Shown here piece after piece: positions 1-5,223 of a stretch of 7,218 nt of DNA (positions are counted from its first letter, which is position 1; the number at the start of each line of letters is the position of its first letter). The stretch is from NCBI GenBank assembly GCA_011055585.1, contig DRGT01000009.1:1-7218 (forward strand), given 5' to 3'. Under the pieces are notes generated by a model. The model searched no databases. It worked only from the letters and a program-made list of their open reading frames with translations, and was not told the DNA's origin. A program made the position numbers and the translations under genes. The DNA comes from Candidatus Nitrosopumilus sp. (GTDB lineage: Archaea; Thermoproteota; Nitrososphaeria; Nitrososphaerales; Nitrosopumilaceae).

Positions 1-1589
1 GATATTACGAATAAATCAAATTTTCCATTTTTATCAAAAAGAATTGTATTTGAGCCAATTGGTGAGAAAATCATTGTTTTATGATGCTTTAGCGTGTTCA
101 CAATCTGTGTTGGTGAAGTTGCTGAACCAATTCCTTTGATGGTGGAAGATAAAGTTGCAGAACCTGTTTCTTGACCACTTTGAATTTTAGCTGTACCATA
201 TGAAGTACCAGATTCAATATTACCTATGCTTTCAATATTTAATAAAAGATTGTTACTTGAAATTAGGTTTACTTTTTGATAAGATCCTTCTGAAGAAAGG
301 TTCTCATTGGAAAGAATAGGATGGAATTCGACTACATTGGAACTATCATTTTGGTCTATGTCAAAGCGTTCAAGATCTACACATGGTTCATCATCTAACT
401 CTTCTAAATCATCCTCATCATCAAGAGTAATTAATGTACCAATTTGATAAATTCCTGCAGATTGACTGTTACTTGGAATTTGCTCTAATGTAAAGACATG
501 CATTGTTTTTTTTGCAGCCAATGGATTTCCACTAGTATATGCATCTCTCATCATAAAACAATCAAAAGCTATACCCAAGCCTTTAGCACTTGCACCAATA
601 GTAATTTCTTTACCCTGATTGTTAAGATTTAGTTCTTCTCTAAAATGGTAACTAAAATCACCTTTTTTAATAATTCCATTAGTTCGTGCCTCTTTCATTG
701 TTTCATCAATTTGTTCGCCAACATAGGTGTTGTCAGCAAAATATTCAAGATAAACATCTTCTTGTGCAAGTGCAGGAAAACCTTGAGAATCAATAAGACT
801 TACAACGATATCGATATTTCTATCAAGCTCTTTAGCAACAATTTGAGGAAAAACATTAACTTTTAATCCTGTAGGTAATGATGATGTAATTTTGATGTCT
901 TCAGCTGTATGAATATTTAACTCATCTTGTGAGGCTCTGATAAACGCCGTACCAACTAATTCGCCAGTTGATACAGCTCCCCATGCATAATATGCTCCTT
1001 TTTTGATTATCCATTGATTTTCATTAAGTGAAACGAGTGAATTTTCATAATCTAATCTTATTGGAATGTCATATGGGGCCTGAATTACATCCTCTTCAGT
1101 ATTTTGTAAAAATACTGAAAAAGGCATTTCAGAATCTACGTGCATTAATTTTGAGGGAAGATGGATTACAAGTTCTAGATTATCAGGAAGCTCTATTTTA
1201 ATCTCGCCAATTAAAAGTTCTTGGAAAACTGTTTGACCACCATAATTTGCAAAGATTGTTGTTGTTCCTTTTGAATCTCCAACTTTAACATCAAATGTTG
1301 CATACACGTCGTTAGCTTTAATCGTAACAAATTCTAGTACAGAAGCAATATCAGGATATGCCGATGTCAATCTTATTGTAACATCTTGTTGTGGTTTTAC
1401 CGGAACTCCTGCTCTATTAATTAAATTAACATAACCAATAGAATATATTCCTTCTTCAGCTTCTATTTGTGATGGTGCTAAATGTACTTCGACACTAACA
1501 TTTTCTAATAAAATTTGAGCTGATGCTGAAGAAATAAAACTTGTAAATAAAATCATTGCAAGGACCAAAGTTGTTAGAGTTTTTATCAT
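1..1589 (-). CDS. Secreted multi-domain Ig-like surface protein, C-terminally cut by window edge
   Basis: The minus-strand frame is open from an ATG at 1589 to the window edge, giving 529 codons with no stop. The N-terminus is a clear Sec signal peptide: MIK, then a hydrophobic stretch to about residue 20, then SSASA before Q25. The rest is beta-rich and modular. About four Ig-like units cover residues 39-125, 145-235, 250-345 and 370-500, and a fifth starts near 510. Units 1 and 4 share a readable motif, GIYSIG (47-52) and GIYQIG (379-384), each 7-8 residues after a PS. Later in the units a pattern like 'I..G...A.....G...G.A.I.A' recurs. Unit 4 carries an acidic cluster (residues 390-401, DDEDDLEELDDE). 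The only two cysteines seen, C344 and C403, could form a disulfide. The gene lies 39 bases downstream of the pilin gene on the same strand. A surface or adhesin role is inferred from architecture and neighbour; the exact family is not recognised. Confidence 0.8.
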   Translation of the reverse strand, partial: MIKTLTTLVLAMILFTSFISSASAQILLENVSVEVHLAPSQIEAEEGIYSIGYVNLINRAGVPVKPQQDVTIRLTSAYPDIASVLEFVTIKANDVYATFDVKVGDSKGTTTIFANYGGQTVFQELLIGEIKIELPDNLELVIHLPSKLMHVDSEMPFSVFLQNTEEDVIQAPYDIPIRLDYENSLVSLNENQWIIKKGAYYAWGAVSTGELVGTAFIRASQDELNIHTAEDIKITSSLPTGLKVNVFPQIVAKELDRNIDIVVSLIDSQGFPALAQEDVYLEYFADNTYVGEQIDETMKEARTNGIIKKGDFSYHFREELNLNNQGKEITIGASAKGLGIAFDCFMMRDAYTSGNPLAAKKTMHVFTLEQIPSNSQSAGIYQIGTLITLDDEDDLEELDDEPCVDLERFDIDQNDSSNVVEFHPILSNENLSSEGSYQKVNLISSNNLLLNIESIGNIESGTSYGTAKIQSGQETGSATLSSTIKGIGSATSPTQIVNTLKHHKTMIFSPIGSNTILFDKNGKFDLFVI

Positions 1590-1609
1590 CAATTTTTTTA
1601 GCCCCTCAT

Positions 1610-1617
1610 AAAAAAAA
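1610..1617 (-). terminator. T8 tract after the pilin gene
   Basis: On the minus strand the pilin stop is followed by TCCTACTTTCC and then eight T residues. Archaeal RNA polymerase terminates at such T-tracts without needing a hairpin. It could end most pilin transcripts while letting some read through into the Ig-repeat gene. On the minus strand a GAGGGG (1602-1607) follows the tract, 12 bases before the next ATG; it could be a poorly spaced ribosome binding site. Termination here is inferred, not proven. Confidence 0.45.
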
Positions 1618-1628
1618 GGAAAGTAGGA

Positions 1629-2240
1629 TTAACCCGCATTCTGACCCATAACTACTGTACCTACGAAGACCGCTCCGTTTGTAGTTGTGAGTTTGAATTG
1701 GGTATCTCTACCAATTGGAAAGTTATCACTCAAGTCAAAAAGAACTCCTACAGTTTCACCGGGCTGGGCTACACCTGCTTGATCTAGTATTGAATCTGTT
1801 GAGTTATCCATTATAGTGTATGTGCCACTGAGACTTGCAGCATCAGAAAATGCTGGAATGGATCCTGGAAATACATAGTTATAGACTGCACCACCTAATC
1901 TGATTTCAGAGAATAGGACTTGTCCAGAACTGTCGTTTTTCACATAGACAATAACATATTCGTCGATGTTCTTTCCTTGATCATCGGGATCACTACCGGC
2001 TGCTGTCATGAGTTCACCGTCATGTGCCTTCAGATTTGTAATGTCACGAGCATCGTAGCCTATAATCTTAACTGACTCGATTGTTGGCGTTCCACTGACT
2101 TGTGCTTGGTTGAAAAATCCTTGTGAGAATACAAAGATAATTGTGCCTCCCACTACTGCGATTGCCACCATCAAGAGAGTTGCTATTACTGGAGCAACTG
2201 CTCTATGTTTTCTAGTTCGTTTTTCTAGGGTATTGGTCAT
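1629..2240 (-). CDS. Archaeal type IV pilin (Pilin_N-type class III signal peptide)
   Basis: This 203-residue protein has a short, strongly basic leader (RTRKHRA, residues 8-14). It is followed directly by VAPVIATLLMVAIAVVGG and a hydrophobic helix to about residue 37. That is the archaeal class III signal peptide cleaved by a PibD-type prepilin peptidase, probably after A14, leaving the helix that forms the filament core. The VAPVIA motif fits archaeal adhesion-type pilins better than archaellins. The rest (residues 45-203) is a beta-rich head domain. It contains sequons N102-D-S and N146-S-T and ends in a GETVGVLFDL...IGRDTQF...TTNGAVFVGTVVMGQ-like strand pattern that I associate with pilins of ammonia-oxidising archaea. 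GC is visibly higher than in neighbours: three 60-base lines counted by eye gave 47-50 percent, against 25 percent in a line of the last gene. This suggests codon selection for high expression. No assembly ATPase or membrane gene is in the window, so the subunit probably uses machinery encoded elsewhere. Confidence 0.85.
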   Translation of the reverse strand: MTNTLEKRTRKHRAVAPVIATLLMVAIAVVGGTIIFVFSQGFFNQAQVSGTPTIESVKIIGYDARDITNLKAHDGELMTAAGSDPDDQGKNIDEYVIVYVKNDSSGQVLFSEIRLGGAVYNYVFPGSIPAFSDAASLSGTYTIMDNSTDSILDQAGVAQPGETVGVLFDLSDNFPIGRDTQFKLTTTNGAVFVGTVVMGQNAG

Positions 2241-2356
2241 GTTTGAAATGTATTAAACTCAACATGTGTTAAGGTAATTGCTGTTCATACTGAACAACAA
2301 GTGAAAATAATCCTAAAACTGACAAAATTCTAATACTTTCTGCCTATGAGACCCTC
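2241..2356. promoter_or_regulatory. Divergent promoter region, pilin / PEFG-CTERM-like gene
   Basis: These 116 bases separate the start codons of two divergent genes and must hold both promoters. For the plus gene, TAATAC (2331-2336) lies about 23 bases before the ATG and is a weak TATA candidate for a leaderless or near-leaderless transcript. On the minus strand the candidates are TTTAATA (2251-2257) and TTAACA further upstream. Neither has ideal spacing, so I do not assign a TATA box with confidence. Confidence 0.5.
2282..2296. promoter_or_regulatory. Perfect 15-bp dyad, candidate operator
   Basis: TGTTCA-TAC-TGAACA is a perfect 6-bp inverted repeat around a 3-bp centre. Its near edge is 42 bases from the pilin ATG and 61 bases from the opposite ATG. 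This position suits an operator or activator site acting upstream of the pilin promoter. The binding protein is unknown. Confidence 0.4.
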
Positions 2357-2824
2357 ATGCAGAAAATACTGATTTTTAGCCTTTTTTTGACTATTTCTTT
2401 CTCAATTTTGCCAAGTGTTTTTGCTGAAAAAACTTACAATTTGAAAATAGATGAGCATTCATTTGATTTGAAGTATGAATTGACTGGTAATGTCATAGCT
2501 ATGGCAGTAGACCATGAACTCACATCTTTATTGATTGGGGTGGAAAATACTCAAGATTCTATTTTTAGAATAACTTTTGATAACGCCCTGATTAGTTCTG
2601 AAAATGATGATTTTGCTATCTTGGTAAATGGTTTGGAGGTAGATTATGGTATTTCAAAAAATGATAGCGTTTCTATTCTTAGTTTCTATATAGAGAAGGG
2701 AACAGAAGAAATTGAAATCATTGGGACTCATGTCATACCTGAATTTCCATTCAGTGTATTTTTTGGATTTGTCCTAATGGCATCAATTGTTTTAATTATA
2801 ACTAAATTTCAAATCTTCAGGTAG
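2357..2824 (+). CDS. Small secreted protein with PEFG-CTERM-like C-terminal anchor
   Basis: This 155-residue protein has a Sec signal peptide (MQKILIFSLFLTISF..., cleavage likely after A23). A beta-rich body of about 100 residues follows. At the C-terminus are IPEFP (residues 127-131), a hydrophobic segment (132-149) and a short basic end (K150, R155). This tripartite tail matches the PEFG-CTERM signal of Thaumarchaeota, thought to be processed by an archaeosortase-type membrane protease, except that the fourth motif residue is P rather than G. The body (YELTGNVIAMAVD..., FDNALISSENDDFAILVNG..., EKGTEEIEIIGTHVIPEF) follows a layout I recall from PEFG-CTERM proteins in this group. It is likely exposed on the outer face of the cell membrane. 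The molecular role is unknown. Its last 8 bases overlap the end of the convergent purP gene. Confidence 0.75.
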   Translation: MQKILIFSLFLTISFSILPSVFAEKTYNLKIDEHSFDLKYELTGNVIAMAVDHELTSLLIGVENTQDSIFRITFDNALISSENDDFAILVNGLEVDYGISKNDSVSILSFYIEKGTEEIEIIGTHVIPEFPFSVFFGFVLMASIVLIITKFQIFR

Positions 2825-3842
2825 TTATTTTATCAATCTCATTAGAAGAATCAGCATTCTTTATCTCTCGGGCAATTCTTCTTCCCATGCTCATTGGTTC
2901 ATCATACATCAAAGTGGTATAAGGAGAACCATTCATGAAGATGTTAGTACCTGCAACTATTCTTGCAGAAAACTCAAATGTTCTAAAATTACCATTTTCA
3001 TCATAAACTCCTTCTATACAAAATGGTCCATTCATTCCCGGGTTTACTAGTTTTTTTGATGCTTCTACAAATCTTTCTCCCATTGAATAAACTTCGTCTA
3101 ACAATGATTCACGTAACACCAACGGACTATTTGCTATTACATTAAATGATGGAGTGTCTTCAACTTTCATTTGTTGTGGTGCAGGAATTCTTGCTAATCC
3201 CTCAATATCTGATTCATGGCGTTTATCTACACCAAAAAATTCCAACTCTTCTTTTAGAGGAGAATAAAAGTATTGTAAATAAGCTAGTACCCCCGAGGCA
3301 TATTCTTGAATGTATAATTTTTCGTCACATGAAATTGTTCCTTCCTTGATTAACTTATCCCGTTTATTGTTATATTCTGCTTCATTTGTTGCTAAAAAGT
3401 AACCCTTTCCTCCAGCGGCTCCTTGTCTTTTTACAATTACAAGACTGTTGATTTCTTTAGGATTCGAAATTGATCTTGGAACATCAAGTTTTGCCTCATG
3501 CATTAATTTTTCTTTCAGTTCTCTATTTGATTCCCAACGTAAAATCCACTTATTTCCAAAAACTGGCGTTTTGAATGATTCAATTTGTTCTGAGCTCATT
3601 TGAGAAATTAGTGTTCCATGAGGGACTAGAACTGCATTATTTTGTTCTAAAACATAGGAATATTTTTGATCTAAAACGTCTAAAAATGAATCAACGAGAA
3701 TAAACTCATCAATGAACTCAAACCTTCGATAAAGTCTTTCACGTTTTTTTTCACATATTAGAATTGTTTTCAGACCTTCGTCTTTTGCACCTTTTAGCAC
3801 CTGTAAAGCACAATGTGAACCTAAGGTGGTAATGGCTTTCAA
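2817..3842 (-). CDS. purP: Formate-dependent AICAR formyl ligase (FAICAR synthetase), PurP family
   Basis: PurP is an ATP-grasp enzyme that formylates AICAR to FAICAR with free formate and ATP. This is the penultimate step of IMP synthesis in many archaea and replaces the folate-dependent PurH transformylase. The family landmarks appear in order: TLGSH (6-10), VPHG (73-76), FGN and LRWES (95-105), the ATP-grasp glycine-rich loop KRQGAAGGKGYF (138-149), YFYSP (191-195), DKRHESDIEGLARIPA (206-221), RESLL (244-248), PGMNGPFC (268-275), FEFSARIVAGTN (289-300), NGSPYT (304-309) and SMGRRIAREI (318-327). Length is 341 residues. The start is TTG at 3842: TAA lies four codons upstream in frame and no ATG or GTG lies between, so the protein begins almost at TLGSH and lacks the roughly 15-residue lead I recall in the Methanocaldococcus enzyme. 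It lies 29 bases after the 68-residue gene, probably co-transcribed. Some archaea carry purP paralogues, so the exact substrate is slightly less certain than the family. Confidence 0.92.
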   Translation of the reverse strand: MKAITTLGSHCALQVLKGAKDEGLKTILICEKKRERLYRRFEFIDEFILVDSFLDVLDQKYSYVLEQNNAVLVPHGTLISQMSSEQIESFKTPVFGNKWILRWESNRELKEKLMHEAKLDVPRSISNPKEINSLVIVKRQGAAGGKGYFLATNEAEYNNKRDKLIKEGTISCDEKLYIQEYASGVLAYLQYFYSPLKEELEFFGVDKRHESDIEGLARIPAPQQMKVEDTPSFNVIANSPLVLRESLLDEVYSMGERFVEASKKLVNPGMNGPFCIEGVYDENGNFRTFEFSARIVAGTNIFMNGSPYTTLMYDEPMSMGRRIAREIKNADSSNEIDKITT

Positions 3843-3871
3843 GACTACTATTTAAGATGAATTTTAGGACC

Positions 3872-4078
3872 TTATGAACCATGTGAGTTTGAAACAAACT
3901 CAAAAATTTCATCGATTAATTCAATAGAGATTTCTCCCTTCATTTCATCAGGAATAGTTTTCAAAATAAAATCAATCATAGAAGCATTTTTTGGTAAATC
4001 ATCTCTTTCTTGATAAAGTGAATACACTGCTATTGCGTTTGAGACTAGAACAATGATTTTCTCCTTGTCTGAAAGCAT
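3872..4078 (-). CDS. Small conserved-looking protein of unknown function upstream of purP
   Basis: This gene encodes 68 residues from an ATG at 4078 to TAA at 3872. I do not recognise a family. The composition suggests a soluble, mainly helical protein: an aliphatic N-terminal helix (IIVLVSNAIAVYSLY, residues 8-22), a charged turn (QERDDLPKN), then acidic helices (MIDFILKTIPDEMKG, IELIDEIFEFVSN). No signal peptide, cysteine motif or HTH is visible. It is probably a real gene: it lies 29 bases upstream of purP on the same strand, its start sits 37-44 bases downstream of a TATA-like box, and no better frame covers the stretch. TTAAATTA, centred about 25 bases before the ATG, is an alternative box for a leaderless start. 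It could be a small partner of PurP or merely share its transcript. Confidence 0.65.
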   Translation of the reverse strand: MLSDKEKIIVLVSNAIAVYSLYQERDDLPKNASMIDFILKTIPDEMKGEISIELIDEIFEFVSNSHGS

Positions 4079-4114
4079 GATCCTTAGTTATGAAGACAAT
4101 AATTTAATGTAAAA

Positions 4115-4122
4115 ATTTTAAA
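4115..4122 (-). promoter_or_regulatory. TATA-like box for the 68-residue gene / purP pair
   Basis: TTTAAAAT on the minus strand, 4 bases from the inverted repeat at 4127-4144. A start about 26 bases downstream would give a short leader of roughly 14 bases before the ATG at 4078. The competing TTAAATTA at 4100-4107 would instead give a leaderless transcript. Confidence 0.4.
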
Positions 4123-4126
4123 CTGA

Positions 4127-4144
4127 GCCTAGTTACTACTAGGC
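4127..4144. promoter_or_regulatory. 18-bp perfect inverted repeat, candidate shared operator
   Basis: GCCTAGT-TACT-ACTAGGC is a perfect 7-bp inverted repeat with a 4-bp centre, inside the 165-base divergent region. Opposed TATA-like boxes lie 4 bases to its left (minus strand) and 3 bases to its right (plus strand), so it covers the place where TFB would contact both BRE elements. A protein bound here could block both promoters. The TrmB-family protein encoded next to it is the obvious candidate for autoregulation, but this is inference. Confidence 0.55.
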
Positions 4145-4147
4145 GAC

Positions 4148-4155
4148 TATATTTT
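4148..4155 (+). promoter_or_regulatory. TATA-like box for the TrmB-family gene
   Basis: TATATTTT on the plus strand, 3 bases after the inverted repeat. A start about 26 bases downstream would leave a 5' leader of roughly 65 bases before the ATG at 4244, long for a group where short leaders are common. The leader would contain a three-codon mini-frame (ATG AAT GAG TAG) at 4191. A weaker TTATTT near 4209 is an alternative with a shorter leader. Confidence 0.35.
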
Positions 4156-4243
4156 GAAAAAAACCCACTCATAAAATAAAAGTCTTGTTCATGAATGAGT
4201 AGTCGGTCTTATTTGTGAAAATACTATTGATATTCTGTCTGTC

Positions 4244-5182
4244 ATGGCTCATACAAGCTCCCGTTTAACTTCTCTTCGATCGCTAAATGAAATGATCGAA
4301 CTGGAGAGCATTGAATTGAGCACTATATTAGAAACAGATGAGATTGAGGTTTCCACCGCAACAGCTCAGAAGGTAGTAGAAATTGAACAAGAACTTGCTA
4401 AGATTTTAGATCTTGATGATTTAGACGCACACATCTATCTGAACTTGCTTAGAATGGGTCCAGTTACAGCTAGTGCATTAGCTAAAGAGCTTCATATTGA
4501 CAGAACAAAAGCATACCGTACTATCGATAAATTACTAAATCTAAAAATTGTTTCAACAACATTTTCAAAACCAAAATTATGTATTGCAAATAAACCTGAA
4601 GATGTTTTAATAAATGTTTTAGAAAAGAAGGAATCCCAATTAAAAAAAATCAGAACTGCTAAAGACTATATTATCAAATGCATCGAAGAAACAATTCCAA
4701 CAAACTATTCAAGCAATTTGCCAACATTTCATATCACACAAGGCACTCAAAACATCTATTCTGATGTTGAAAAATTGATTGAAAACGCAAAAGGTATTGT
4801 ATACATCGTCACCACATTAAGGGATCTTTCAAAAATGTATCATACAAGCATCCCAGAAAAGATAAAAATCTGTGAAAAAAATGGCGGTCAAGTTAGACTG
4901 TTGACTGAAGTTTCTAATAAGGAACATCTACCATTTGTTAGTAGATTTGGTGCAACAGAGGCTAGGATTGGAAAACTTAGCTCAAAAGGAAGGATGGTTG
5001 TTGAACAAGAAAGCCAGATGATAATGTCAGATATTGTCTGGGGTGATTCTGACCAAACTAGCGTCGAATCAGATTATGCAATTTGTACAAACTCAAGCGA
5101 GATGGTAAATAACATTTTCATTTTATCTAATCTTTTATGGGAAAACGCAAAAGCCTTAAAAAAACGAAGTAAACAAGAATAA
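4244..5182 (+). CDS. TrmB-family transcription regulator
   Basis: This 312-residue protein has the TrmB layout. A winged helix-turn-helix covers about residues 55-123: DLDDLDAHIYLNLLR, then PVTASALAKELHIDRTKAYR as the helix-turn-helix, then DKLLNLKIVSTTFSKP as the last helix and wing. A charged linker helix likely to dimerise follows (about 121-148, EKKESQLKKIRTAK). The C-terminal effector domain (about 161-305) includes VYIVTTLRD and GGQVRLLTEVS segments resembling the PLD-like fold of TrmB sensor domains. TrmB proteins regulate metabolic or transport genes, often sugar-responsive in Thermococcales; ammonia-oxidising archaea carry many with unknown ligands. About 54 residues precede the DNA-binding domain (LNEMIELESIELSTILETDE...), which is unusual. 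The next in-frame ATG (residue 17) would still leave nearly 40. No nearby transporter suggests a ligand. It is transcribed away from the 68-residue/purP pair and probably shares an operator with it. Confidence 0.85.
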   Translation: MAHTSSRLTSLRSLNEMIELESIELSTILETDEIEVSTATAQKVVEIEQELAKILDLDDLDAHIYLNLLRMGPVTASALAKELHIDRTKAYRTIDKLLNLKIVSTTFSKPKLCIANKPEDVLINVLEKKESQLKKIRTAKDYIIKCIEETIPTNYSSNLPTFHITQGTQNIYSDVEKLIENAKGIVYIVTTLRDLSKMYHTSIPEKIKICEKNGGQVRLLTEVSNKEHLPFVSRFGATEARIGKLSSKGRMVVEQESQMIMSDIVWGDSDQTSVESDYAICTNSSEMVNNIFILSNLLWENAKALKKRSKQE

Positions 5183-5223
5183 ATTTCTAATTTCTCCGAT
5201 CATTTCTGATAAGAAAGTTAATG
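5183..5223. terminator. Short convergent intergenic region, probable two-way termination
   Basis: Only 41 bases separate the TrmB-family stop from the stop of the convergent propeller gene. The plus strand has short T-rich runs (TTTCT repeated), and TTTCT-GATA-AGAAA (5203-5216) is a weak 5-bp dyad. No long T-tract is present on either strand, so termination here may be leaky and transcripts may overlap. Confidence 0.3.

Noticed and set aside
645..866. 73-codon open frame on the plus strand
   Set aside because: It lies wholly inside the minus-strand Ig-module gene, has low-complexity I/N/F/K composition and shows no family motif. It is a by-product of AT-rich coding on the other strand.
1629..2240. 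Archaellin (flagellin) instead of pilin
   Set aside because: The N-terminal helix begins VAPVIATLLMVAIAVV, the adhesion-pilin type, rather than the GIGTLIVFIAMVLVAAVAA type of archaellins, and no fla/arl genes are nearby.
3146..3349. 67-codon open frame on the plus strand
   Set aside because: It lies antisense inside the well-conserved purP coding region and shows no recognisable protein.
4167..4200. ACTCAT...ATGAGT inverted repeat with a 22-base spacer
   Set aside because: Six-base arms with a long spacer in AT-rich DNA are expected by chance, and no function is suggested by position.
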